Assembly: GCA_038210245.1 (NCBI GenBank)
Contig: JBBQWW010000001.1
Location: 1 to 64,000 of the forward strand
From: Bog-756 sp038210245
GTDB taxonomy: Bacteria > Actinomycetota > Acidimicrobiia > Acidimicrobiales > RAAP-2
Direction of reading: 5' to 3'
DNA: 64,000 bases
The first letter of the stretch is position 1. Each line of letters starts with the position of its first letter. This document shows positions 8,147-16,401 of the stretch, in pieces. Both the position numbers and the translations under genes were made by a program. Under the pieces are notes generated by a model. The model made no database searches. It had not been told where the DNA came from and saw only the letters and a program-made list of their open reading frames with translations.

Positions 8147-9268
8147 ATGATCGTCGGTGTCCCGAAGGAAGTGAAGGACGACGAGTACCGTGTGGCCATC
8201 ACGCCGGCCGGTGTGCGCGAGCTGACCTCAGCCGGCCACACGGTCTACGTGGAGACGGGGGCGGGGGTGGGCTCGTCCATACCCGACGAGGACTTCACGG
8301 CCACTGGCGCCACCATGGTGGCCGACCCCGACGACATCTGGTCGGCCTCGGACATGATCCTCGGGGTCAAGGAACCGGTGGTCGAGGAGTACCCGCGCCT
8401 CGGCCTGCGCCGGGACCAGGTCCTGTTCACCTACCTCCATCTGGCCGCCTCCTTGCCCTGCACCGACGCCCTGGTGGCGGCGGGCAATACCGCCATCGCC
8501 TACGAGACGGTGCGGCTGGCCGACCACTCGCTGCCGCTGCTCACACCGATGAGCGAGGTAGCCGGTCGCATGGCCCCCCTGATGGGCTCCCACCACCTGA
8601 TGCGGCCCGGTGGCGGGCGCGGCGTGCTGGTCTGCGGGGTGCCCGGGGTCCGTTGCGCCAAAGTGGTCATCCTGGGGGCCGGTGTAGCCGGCATGGCCGC
8701 CGCCACCCTGGCCGTGGGCATGCACTCCGAGGTCTACATCCTCGACCGGAACCTCGAGCGTCTCCGCCAGGTCGATCACCACTTCCGTGGCGGTCTGGAG
8801 ACGGTGGCCTCCAGCACCCACGCCATCGAGGAGACCTGCCTCGACGCCGACATCGTCATCGGTGCGGTACTGGTGGTCGGGGCCAAGGCCCCCAAGCTGG
8901 TCTCCGACGACCTGGTGTCCCGAATGCGGGAGGGCTCGGTGCTGGTGGACATCTCGGTGGACCAGGGCGGCTGTTTCGAGTCCACCCGGCCCACCACCCA
9001 CTCCGATCCCACCTTCGAGGTCAACGGCTCGATCTTCTACTGCGTGGCCAACATGCCCGGAGCCGTGCCCCACACGTCCACCCACGCCCTGGTCAACGCC
9101 ACCCTGCCCTACGTACTGGACATCGCCAACCACGGATGGCGCGACGCCGCCCGGGCCGATCCGGCCCTGGCCGAAGGGGTCAACGTGGTGGAGGGCTCGG
9201 TGGTCTACGAGCCGGTGGCCGCGGCCCACGGGATGACCACCACGCCGCTGGCCTCGTTCCTCAACTGA
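8147..9268 (+). CDS. ald: Alanine dehydrogenase
   Basis: This 373-residue protein has the family's usual length. It begins 'MIVGVPKEVKDDEYRVAITP' and contains the pyruvate-binding residues Arg15, Lys75 ('GVKEP') and His98 ('YLHLA'). A Rossmann segment 'VVILGAGVAGMAAATLA' lies in the middle. It catalyses reversible NAD-dependent deamination of L-alanine to pyruvate and ammonia. Third gene of the dehydrogenase-permease operon, it would recycle the alanine formed when the class III transaminase of the same locus donates amino groups to pyruvate. The longer in-frame extension upstream of 8147 lies inside the permease gene and is rejected. Confidence 0.95.
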   Translation: MIVGVPKEVKDDEYRVAITPAGVRELTSAGHTVYVETGAGVGSSIPDEDFTATGATMVADPDDIWSASDMILGVKEPVVEEYPRLGLRRDQVLFTYLHLAASLPCTDALVAAGNTAIAYETVRLADHSLPLLTPMSEVAGRMAPLMGSHHLMRPGGGRGVLVCGVPGVRCAKVVILGAGVAGMAAATLAVGMHSEVYILDRNLERLRQVDHHFRGGLETVASSTHAIEETCLDADIVIGAVLVVGAKAPKLVSDDLVSRMREGSVLVDISVDQGGCFESTRPTTHSDPTFEVNGSIFYCVANMPGAVPHTSTHALVNATLPYVLDIANHGWRDAARADPALAEGVNVVEGSVVYEPVAAAHGMTTTPLASFLN

Positions 9269-9292
9269 ACGGGGTGATGCTGCGTGCCCTGC

Positions 9293-10006
9293 TCACCGCA
9301 GTCCGGGATCGAGACCGCGCCACGGTGTCGTGCCGGGGGTCCGCCCCTCCCGAAGGTGGTCGGGAAGGTCGATGCCGGTCCGCAGGTCCGGGTCGGCCAC
9401 CGGGTCGAGCCGCACCGTGCGCACCGGGATCTCACCCGCCCACACCTCGAGGTCGCCGTCGGGCCCGTCCCCGTCGTCGGGTGGCCCCGTGCTGACCTTC
9501 ACCGAGGACTCGTCCAGGGCCAGGCGGAGCACGGTGGTGGCGGCCAGTTCCTTGTCCGAGGGGAATCGGGCGTACTCCCACTGTCCAGGGGCGATGTGGT
9601 CGCTGATGGTCTGGAGGCCGACCAGCTTCTCGGTCTCGTCGGTGAGCACCTCAGGGATGCCGAACACCATGGCGCAGCGGTAGTTGACCGAGTGGTTGAA
9701 GACCGATCGGGCCAGCACCACCCCGTCCACCAGGGTCACCGTCACGCACACCGGGATCGATGCCCTGGCCGCCCGCAGGCTTCGACTGGCCACCGATCCG
9801 TGGAGGTACAGTTCGTCACCCGACCGGCCGTAGCTGGTGGGCACCACCAGGGGCCCACCCTCCACCTCTATCCCGAGATGGCACACGAATCCGGCATCGA
9901 GCACCGCGTAGAGGTCCTCCCGCCGGTGCGAGCCCTGTTCGGGCAGGCGCCGCAGCCGGGTGCGCTCGGTCAAGGGGCCATCTCCAGGCGATGGGGCAGC
10001 AGGCAT
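9293..10006 (-). CDS. Pyridoxamine-5'-phosphate-oxidase-like (NimA-type) flavin protein
   Basis: This 237-residue protein has the FMN-binding split-barrel layout of the NimA-like group. It contains 'LDAGFVCHLGIEVEGGPLVV', 'SYGRSGDELYLHGSVASRSL' and 'NYRCAMVFGIPEVLTD', the usual order for actinobacterial members. They bind FMN or F420 or act on small electrophiles; no specific reaction can be assigned. The ATG at 10006 is preferred. An upstream extension to 10171 would run into the divergent dehydrogenase gene. It is convergent with ald and divergent from mmsA across 143 bp. Confidence 0.8.
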   Translation of the reverse strand: MPAAPSPGDGPLTERTRLRRLPEQGSHRREDLYAVLDAGFVCHLGIEVEGGPLVVPTSYGRSGDELYLHGSVASRSLRAARASIPVCVTVTLVDGVVLARSVFNHSVNYRCAMVFGIPEVLTDETEKLVGLQTISDHIAPGQWEYARFPSDKELAATTVLRLALDESSVKVSTGPPDDGDGPDGDLEVWAGEIPVRTVRLDPVADPDLRTGIDLPDHLREGRTPGTTPWRGLDPGLR

Positions 10007-10149
10007 GGTCCCGAGTCTGCCACCGAACCGGTTGGGGGTGGCCGGGCCCGAGGGCCGCTCGGGCGACACGGCCTCCGGCCTCTGCCGCCGCACCGAGAGC
10101 AGAACCGAGGCCGGCACCAACCGCACGACCGACAAGGGAGCGTCACCAA

Positions 10150-11658
10150 GTGAAGTGGATCGGTTCATCACTCGAGGGCGACGGGGCCCGTACCTCCCCG
10201 GTGTTCGACCCGGCCTCCGGGGCGGTCACCGGCTCTGTGGTTCTGGCCTCGGAACGCGACGTGGACGCCGCCGTGCTTCGGTCGCAGGCGGCCTCGGTGG
10301 GGTGGCGGGACACCTCGCTCACCGCCCGTAGCCGCGTGCTGTTCGCCTTCCGTGAGCTGGCCGACCGCCACCGCGACGACCTGGCCCGACTGATCACCGC
10401 CGAACACGGCAAGGTGCTGGAGGACGCCAGGGGGGAGGTGGCCCGGGGCATCGAAGTCATCGAGTTCGCCTGCGGCATCCCCCACCTGCTAAAGGGGGAG
10501 TTCTCCGAGGATGTGTCGAACGGCGTGGACGCCTCCTCTGTTCGCCAGCCCCTGGGCGTGGTGGTCGGCATCACCCCGTTCAACTTCCCGGTCATGGTGC
10601 CCATGTGGATGTACCCGGTGGCCATCGCCTGCGGCAACACCTTCATCCTGAAGCCTTCCGAACGTGACCCCTCTCCCTCGCTGCTGATCGCCGACCTGTG
10701 GCGGGAGGCCGGGCTACCCGACGACGTCTTCTCCGTGGTTCACGGCGACTCGGTGGCTGTGAACGCGCTGTTGGACCACCCGAACGTGGCTGCGGTGTCC
10801 TTCGTGGGATCGACGCCGGTGGCCCGCCAGGTGTTCGAACGGGCCACCGGCGCGGGCAAGCGCTGTCAGGCCCTCGGTGGCGCCAAGAACCATGCCGTCG
10901 TGCTCCCCGACGCCGACGTGGCCGCCGCCGCCGATGCGCTCACGGCCGCCGGCTACGGCTCGGCCGGCGAGCGGTGCATGGCCATCTCAGCGGTGGTGGC
11001 GGTGGGTGACGCCGACCCCCTGGTCCACGCCCTGTCGTCCCGGGCCGCCGCCCTCACCACCGGCCCGGGCACCGACCCGGGCTCGGACATGGGCCCGCTC
11101 ATCACCGCCGCCCACCGTGACCGCGTGGCCGGCTACGTCGGGTCGGCAGTATCCGAAGGGGCGACGGTGGTACTCGACGGTCGGGACGTCAACGTGCCCG
11201 GAGGGGACGGCGGGTTCTTCGTGGGACCGACCCTGGTGGACCACGTCACCCCGTCCATGCAGGTCTACCGGGACGAGATCTTCGGTCCTGTCCTGTCGGT
11301 GCTGCGGGTGGACACACTGGATGAGGCCATCGCCCTGGTCAACGCCAACCCCTACGGCAACGGAACGGCCATCTTCACCCGGGACGGCCACGCCGCCCGC
11401 CGGTTCCGCCGCGACGTGCAGGTAGGCATGGTCGGCGTGAACGTGGCCATCCCCGTGCCTATGGCCTACTACTCGTTCGGCGGCTGGAAGGACTCCCTGT
11501 TCGGCGACGCCCACATCCACGGGATGGAGGGCGTCCGCTTCAACACCCGCCTCAAGTCGGTGACCACCCGCTGGCCCGAGCCTCCGGCATCCGGTGGCCC
11601 GGAGGCCGGCGGGCCGGGCCACATCGAACTCCACTTCCCCTCGGGTGACAGCCGCTGA
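10150..11658 (+). CDS. mmsA: Methylmalonate-semialdehyde dehydrogenase (CoA-acylating)
   Basis: This 502-residue CoA-dependent aldehyde dehydrogenase converts (methyl)malonate semialdehyde to propionyl- or acetyl-CoA in valine, beta-alanine and inositol breakdown. The catalytic cysteine is Cys276 in 'YGSAGERCMAIS'. The usual glutamate motif is replaced by 'ALGGAKNHAVVLPDAD', as expected for this CoA-acylating subfamily. The chosen start is GTG at 10150 ('VKWIGSSLEGDG'), with AAGGGAG 9 bp upstream. The open frame upstream belongs to the intergenic region and the divergent flavin gene. It could link to beta-alanine made by the class III transaminase at 2972-4336 (inference). Confidence 0.93.
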   Translation: MKWIGSSLEGDGARTSPVFDPASGAVTGSVVLASERDVDAAVLRSQAASVGWRDTSLTARSRVLFAFRELADRHRDDLARLITAEHGKVLEDARGEVARGIEVIEFACGIPHLLKGEFSEDVSNGVDASSVRQPLGVVVGITPFNFPVMVPMWMYPVAIACGNTFILKPSERDPSPSLLIADLWREAGLPDDVFSVVHGDSVAVNALLDHPNVAAVSFVGSTPVARQVFERATGAGKRCQALGGAKNHAVVLPDADVAAAADALTAAGYGSAGERCMAISAVVAVGDADPLVHALSSRAAALTTGPGTDPGSDMGPLITAAHRDRVAGYVGSAVSEGATVVLDGRDVNVPGGDGGFFVGPTLVDHVTPSMQVYRDEIFGPVLSVLRVDTLDEAIALVNANPYGNGTAIFTRDGHAARRFRRDVQVGMVGVNVAIPVPMAYYSFGGWKDSLFGDAHIHGMEGVRFNTRLKSVTTRWPEPPASGGPEAGGPGHIELHFPSGDSR

Positions 11659-11765
11659 TGGGAGGTGGTCACCGATCCGGGGGCGCGGCCACGCGCTCCC
11701 ACCCGCTCTGATGTCGGTCCGCCCCCGGAGCGGATCGGACCAGTAGGGCCGGTAGCCTCGGGTGG

Positions 11766-12776
11766 GTGAGTGCACCATTCCCCGCCGGCGCCACCTCTCG
11801 GTTCATCGACATCGACGGTCCGGCCCACTACCTCGACATGGGCGGGCCGACCGATGGTCCGCTCATCGTCGGGCTGCACGGACTGGGCGGCTCCCACCTC
11901 AACTGGACGGCCGTCGGCCCCCGGCTTCTCGAGCATGCCCAGGTCGTCGCCCTCGACCTGGTCGGGCACGGACTCACGCCGGTCGGCACCCGCACGGCGG
12001 ACATGGAGGGCCACCGGCGGCTGGTCAGCGGGTTCCTCCGGGCCCTGGCTACCGAGTCGGGGCGGCAACGCCCTGCCATCCTTATGGGCAACTCGATGGG
12101 AGGACTGGTGGCCGCCCTGCAGGCCGCCGAGGAGCCGGACTCGGTGGCCGGCCTGATCCTGGTAGACCCGGCCCTCCCCACCTCGCGGCTGGGCCTTGTC
12201 CACCCGCGGGTGGTGGCCAACTTCCTGTTGTGCGCCGTGCCCGGGGTGGGGGAGACCTATCTCACCCAACGGCGGCAGCGCACCAGCGCCGAGCAGAGTG
12301 TGCGCCGGGTACTGGGCGTCTGCTGCGTGGACGCCTCCCGGGTCCCGGCCGACGTGGTGGAAGCCCATATCGAGCTGACCCAGCGGTTGGACCGGGCCGA
12401 GGCCGACGCCGCCTACCTGCGCTCGGCCCGCTCCCTGTCCCTGCTGGTGGCCCGGCCGACGGAGACCATGGAGCGCCTGGCCCGGGTGACCCGGCCCACC
12501 CTGCTGCTCCACGGAGCCCGTGACGTGCTGGTCCCCCTGGCCTCGGCCCAGCGGATGAGTGCCTCCCATCCCGAGTGGCGTTTCGAGGTGGCCTCCGACG
12601 TGGGTCATGTGCCCATGCTGGAGGCGCCGGAGTGGACGGTGCAGACGGTGACCCGGTGGCTCGAGGTCGAAGGCGCCGATGCCGTGACTGTCTCATCGGG
12701 CGCCGGATCGACCGGGCCGGGCTCGGGGACGGCCGTCCCGGCGGCGGTGCCCCTTCCTCCGGCCTCCGTCAGTTGA
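11766..12776 (+). CDS. Alpha/beta-fold hydrolase
   Basis: This is a 336-residue serine-hydrolase-fold enzyme. 'IVGLHGLGGSHLNW' forms the oxyanion-hole loop, 'ILMGNSMGGLVAAL' is the nucleophile elbow with its serine, 'LLHGARDVLVPL' supplies the acid, and the catalytic histidine lies in 'ASDVGHVPMLEAP'. The start is GTG at 11766. The C-terminal 40 residues are low-complexity Ala/Gly/Ser/Pro and not conserved in the fold. The substrate (ester, lactone or acyl-CoA thioester) cannot be inferred. It overlaps the convergent acyl-CoA synthetase gene by 8 nt. Confidence 0.85.
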   Translation: MSAPFPAGATSRFIDIDGPAHYLDMGGPTDGPLIVGLHGLGGSHLNWTAVGPRLLEHAQVVALDLVGHGLTPVGTRTADMEGHRRLVSGFLRALATESGRQRPAILMGNSMGGLVAALQAAEEPDSVAGLILVDPALPTSRLGLVHPRVVANFLLCAVPGVGETYLTQRRQRTSAEQSVRRVLGVCCVDASRVPADVVEAHIELTQRLDRAEADAAYLRSARSLSLLVARPTETMERLARVTRPTLLLHGARDVLVPLASAQRMSASHPEWRFEVASDVGHVPMLEAPEWTVQTVTRWLEVEGADAVTVSSGAGSTGPGSGTAVPAAVPLPPASVS

Positions 12777-14307
12777 CCTGTCGGTCGCGTCCCTCCCAGT
12801 AGGGGGCCCGCAGCCGGAACTTCTGGAGCTTGCCGGTGGCCGTGCGGGGCAGCTCGCGCCGCAGCTCCACCCGCTTCGGGCACTTGTAGCCGGCCAGCGC
12901 CGTGCGGCAGTGGGTGATGACCTGCTCCTCGGAGAGGTCGGCACCTTCGCTCGCCACCACCAGGGCGATGACCATCTCACCCCACCGCTCGTCGGGGATG
13001 CCGATCACCGCCACCTCGGCCACTCCGCTCATGGAGAAGATGGCGTCCTCCACCTCGATGGACGAGACGTTCTCCCCACCCGAGATGATCACGTCCTTCT
13101 TCCGGTCGAGGATGCTCAGGTGGCCCTCCTCGTCGATCATTCCGCCATCGCCGGTGTGGAACCATCCGCCGGCCAGTGCCGACGCCGTCTCCCCGGGTTG
13201 GTTCCAGTAGCCCTCCATCACCGTGTTGCTCCGGACCACGACCTCCCCGTCGGCGTCCACTTCCATCGAGGTCCCGATGGCCGGTGCCCCGGCCCGCATC
13301 AGCTTTCGGGCCCGTTGGCCGGGGTCGTGATCGTCCCACTCGGACCGGTGTCGATTAATGGTCAGCAACGGTGAGGTCTCGGTCAGCCCGTAGATCTGGT
13401 TGAACTGCCAGCCCAGCTCGGCCTCCACCCGCTCGATGGTCCGGCTGGGCGGCGGGGCCCCGGCCACCACGATGCGGGTGCGGTGGCGGCCGGGGATGGG
13501 CCCGTCCCAGTCGGGGGCGGCGTCCAGCACCGCGTTGACCACGGCCGGTGCCGCGCACAACAGGCTCACCCCGTGCTCGGCCACCCGTCGAAGGATCTCC
13601 GTCCCGTCCACCTTGCGGAGAGCCACCTGGGGACAGCCCATGCCCGTCGTGGCCCACGGCATACCCCACCCGTTGGCATGGAACATGGGCAGCGTGTGCA
13701 GGTAGACGTCACGGTCGGACAGCTCCATGTGCCAACCGAAGAGGGCGGCGTTGACCCAGCAGTTGCGGTGGGTCAGCTGTACGCCCTTGGGTCGAGCTGT
13801 GGTGCCCGAGGTGTAGTTGATGGTGGCGGTGGCGGTCTCGTCGGCCGTCCAGGCGGCTGGAGCGTCGGCGTCGGCGGGGAACAGCACCTCATCGCTCTCG
13901 GCTCCCAACACGAAGCGGTGCTTCACGGCGAGGTGGCCAAGGTCGGCGGCCACCTCCGGGTCGAGGAGCAGCACCGAAGCCCCCGAGTGGCCCACGATGT
14001 ACTCGATCTCAGCGGCGGCCAGGCGGAAGTTGATGGGCACCAGCGTGCGGCCCCACCCACACACCCCAAAGAACGAAGTCAGCAGTCGGGCGGAGTTGTG
14101 CGACACCACCGCCACCCGCTCACCCCGCCCTACGCCCAGCCGGTCGAGGCCCACCGCCTGGGCTCGGGCCCGGGCGGCCATCTCGGCGAAGGTCAGTGGC
14201 GCCCACGGCTCGGCCGGCTGGTCCGGCTCGTCGATGAGCCCGATCCGGTCGGGGAAGGCCGCCTGGGCTCGGTCCAGGAAGTCCCGGACGTTGAACTGCA
14301 CGATCAT
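12769..14307 (-). CDS. AMP-forming acyl-CoA synthetase (FadD-like)
   Basis: This 512-residue adenylate-forming ligase activates a carboxylic acid to an acyl-CoA with ATP. The P-loop 'YTSGTTARPKGVQLTHRN' lies at about residues 165-182. 'QIYGLTETSP', 'WFHTGDGGMIDEEGHLSILD' and 'DVIISGGENVSS' follow, and the C-terminal catalytic lysine is in 'ATGKLQKF'. The set and order fit medium- or long-chain fatty acyl-CoA synthetases. ATG at 14307 ('MIVQFNVRDFLDRAQ') is the natural start; the upstream open frame is non-coding. The chain-length range of the substrate is not predictable here. Confidence 0.9.
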   Translation of the reverse strand: MIVQFNVRDFLDRAQAAFPDRIGLIDEPDQPAEPWAPLTFAEMAARARAQAVGLDRLGVGRGERVAVVSHNSARLLTSFFGVCGWGRTLVPINFRLAAAEIEYIVGHSGASVLLLDPEVAADLGHLAVKHRFVLGAESDEVLFPADADAPAAWTADETATATINYTSGTTARPKGVQLTHRNCWVNAALFGWHMELSDRDVYLHTLPMFHANGWGMPWATTGMGCPQVALRKVDGTEILRRVAEHGVSLLCAAPAVVNAVLDAAPDWDGPIPGRHRTRIVVAGAPPPSRTIERVEAELGWQFNQIYGLTETSPLLTINRHRSEWDDHDPGQRARKLMRAGAPAIGTSMEVDADGEVVVRSNTVMEGYWNQPGETASALAGGWFHTGDGGMIDEEGHLSILDRKKDVIISGGENVSSIEVEDAIFSMSGVAEVAVIGIPDERWGEMVIALVVASEGADLSEEQVITHCRTALAGYKCPKRVELRRELPRTATGKLQKFRLRAPYWEGRDRQVN

Positions 14308-14536
14308 TCGGTCCCCCGTTCGGTCCGAGTCCGCGGTGACGGGCCCTCGGCGTGCCTGGTGGCCCACCCATTGAATCAAATCGCCGGCGGGCGCGGTGGT
14401 TCGGCACGCCGGCCGGCCCCGGGGCGGGGCCGCGGGCGTCGGGGGACCTTCCGAGATCGGGGGTCGGGGTCGGGGTGGTGGACGGGGTGGGTCCGCCGGG
14501 AATCCGAGCCGTCGTGGCGGTGGATAGTGTGCGGCG

Positions 14537-15457
14537 ATGGCCCCACCTCGCGTCGCCCTCGGCCCCCAACACGCCTCCTTCGCCACCGATGCCATCGCTT
14601 CCGGCGGTGGGACGCTGGTCGACATCACCGAGGCTCCCGACGCCCTGGTGTGGTTGGATCCCCGGGCGGTGCCGGCCCTCATCGAACACGTGGGTTCGGC
14701 CCCCACTCTGCGGTGGGTGCAGCTGCCCTTCGCCGGAGTGGAGAATGTGGTCGCCTCGGGACTCCTCGACCACGACCACGTCTGGACCTGCGCCAAGGGC
14801 TCGTATGCCGAGCCGGTGGCCGAGCACGCTCTCGCCCTGTCGCTAGCCGGACTCCGTCATCTGCGCACTCGCATATCGGCGCGATCGTGGGGCAAGGCCG
14901 CCGGCACCAGCCTCTACGACCAGAAGGTGACCATCCTCGGAGGAGGGGGTATCACCACCAAGCTGCTGGAGCAGTTGGCCCCGTTCCGGGTGGAGGCCAC
15001 GGTGGTGCGCCGGAAGGACGATCCCATGCCGGGGGCGGCGAGGACGGTGTCAGTCGCCGCGCTGGACGAGGTGCTCCCGGGTTCGTTGGTGGTCTACCTC
15101 GCCCTGGCCCTCACTCCCGAGACCACCGGCATCATCGGTGCCCACCAGCTCGATCTCATGGACGAGTCGGCCTGGTTGGTCAACGTGGCCCGGGGCCCCC
15201 ATGTGGACACCGACGCACTGGTGTCGGCGCTGTCCGCCGGTTCGATCGCGGGGGCCGCCCTCGACGTCACCGACCCGGAGCCGCTTCCGGACGGCCATCC
15301 CCTCTGGGAGGCGCCCAACTGCATCATCACACCCCACACGGCCGACACCATCGAGATGATCATGCCCCTGCTGGCCGAGCGCATCCGAACCAACGTGGCT
15401 CGGTTCGCCGCCGGAGAGGAGCTGGTCGGCCTGGTCGACCCCGACGCCGGGTACTGA
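14537..15457 (+). CDS. D-isomer-specific 2-hydroxyacid dehydrogenase
   Basis: This is a 306-residue NAD-dependent oxidoreductase. The Rossmann turn is unusually glycine-rich ('VTILGGGGITTKLLEQL') instead of the common GxGxxG. The catalytic Arg lies in 'NVARGPHVDTDAL', the Glu in 'DVTDPEPLPDGHPLWE' and the His in 'ITPHTADT', so the active site looks complete. The N-terminal domain contains 'WVQLPFAGVENV', typical of GhrA/SerA-like enzymes. The likely activity is reduction of a 2-keto acid or the reverse; the substrate is unknown. It is divergent from the acyl-CoA synthetase gene across 229 bp. Confidence 0.85.
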   Translation: MAPPRVALGPQHASFATDAIASGGGTLVDITEAPDALVWLDPRAVPALIEHVGSAPTLRWVQLPFAGVENVVASGLLDHDHVWTCAKGSYAEPVAEHALALSLAGLRHLRTRISARSWGKAAGTSLYDQKVTILGGGGITTKLLEQLAPFRVEATVVRRKDDPMPGAARTVSVAALDEVLPGSLVVYLALALTPETTGIIGAHQLDLMDESAWLVNVARGPHVDTDALVSALSAGSIAGAALDVTDPEPLPDGHPLWEAPNCIITPHTADTIEMIMPLLAERIRTNVARFAAGEELVGLVDPDAGY

Positions 15458-15614
15458 GTCCGGCCACGGGCGTCGGATCCGGTCCGCGTCCGACTGCCCG
15501 ACGGCAACCGCCGCTCCGCCGGGCCGGCTCACCACTTTCCGTGTTGTTCTGTGTGGGTGGGAAGCGTCTGGCGTGATTCGAGATGTTCGAAGGTGGTTCA
15601 AGCTGGTCTGGTGA

Positions 15615-15968
15615 TGTCACACCCCCCAGGTTCGGTACGAGACCGTGCACGGGAGGCTCTCCGAGCTGGAGAACGGCACCGTGGTCCCTGCCGGGGCCCT
15701 CCTCGACTGGCGGCCCCAGGCTGCCATCGAGCGGGCCGAGTGGAGAGAAGGCGCGACACCATCGCCGTGAGCAGCGCTCGCGGATGATCACCCTCACTGC
15801 CCGATCTTCGAGGCGGCGTTGTTCGGCCCGGCCACAATGCCCGAGTGCCCTCCGAGCGACCGGTGCTTCGCTCGGGCCACCCGACGGGCCATCGAGGTCC
15901 GGGACCGACCGGCCACCTCACCGGCGGGAGTGGGGGGCCCGAACGGCCTGGTCCGGGTGGGCCGGTAG
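15615..15968 (+). pseudogene. Decayed DUF222/HNH endonuclease fragment
   Basis: The 620-bp space between the hydroxyacid dehydrogenase gene and the small CxxC gene contains no intact gene but does contain recognisable debris. One frame reads 'RYETVHGRLSELENGTVV' (from 15633), then an in-frame TGA at 15768, then 'CFARATRRAIEVRDR' (15864-15908), ending at TAG 15966. These are the two most conserved blocks before the HNH motif in actinobacterial DUF222 proteins ('VHG-L-EL-DGTVV' and 'ATRRA-EVRDR'). The HNH domain itself is missing. I read it as a degraded, truncated copy of this abundant family. The rest of 15458-16081 shows nothing I can support. Confidence 0.65.
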
Positions 15969-16081
15969 GCGTCCGTTACCGGGCGTAGTAGCAGGTCAGC
16001 CCACTTGTCACACCCTGGGCCCATGATGCCCGGGACATGAAGATCATCACCGGCCCACCCACCGCCTCAGGAGGCTGCACC

Positions 16082-16342
16082 ATGCCGTTCACCCCTGTTC
16101 CCGTGTCACTGTCCCGCGGGCGGTCGCGCCTCGGAGATGATCAGCCGGCGGGGTTCACCATCGACTGTGCCGACTGCATGCACCAGCACACGTCGGTGTG
16201 CGACGAGTGTGTGGTGTCGTTCATCGTGGGTCGTCAGCCCGAGGATGCCATCGTGGTGGATGTCGAGGAGGCGAGGGCCGTGCGTCTGCTGGAGCAGGCT
16301 GGACTGGTCCCCGGCGTCCGCCATGCCCGCGAGGTCGGTTGA
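16082..16342 (+). CDS. Small four-cysteine (CxxC) protein
   Basis: This 86-residue protein of unknown function has two CxxC pairs, 'CADC' and 'CDEC', about 10 residues apart with a His between ('IDCADCMHQHTSVCDEC'). The arrangement suggests a structural zinc or iron site. It is followed by 'FIVGRQPEDAIVVDVEEARA'. An AGGAGG site at 16069-16074 lies 7 bp before the ATG at 16082, which decides against the earlier in-frame ATG at 16037. It is followed 59 bp later by queG and then pimB on the same strand. I do not recognise a named family. Confidence 0.75.
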   Translation: MPFTPVPVSLSRGRSRLGDDQPAGFTIDCADCMHQHTSVCDECVVSFIVGRQPEDAIVVDVEEARAVRLLEQAGLVPGVRHAREVG

Positions 16343-16401
16343 CTGGACGGGCCGATGTCCGTGATACCGAGGCACCGCCGGTGTCGTGCGACCATGGAGC
16401 C

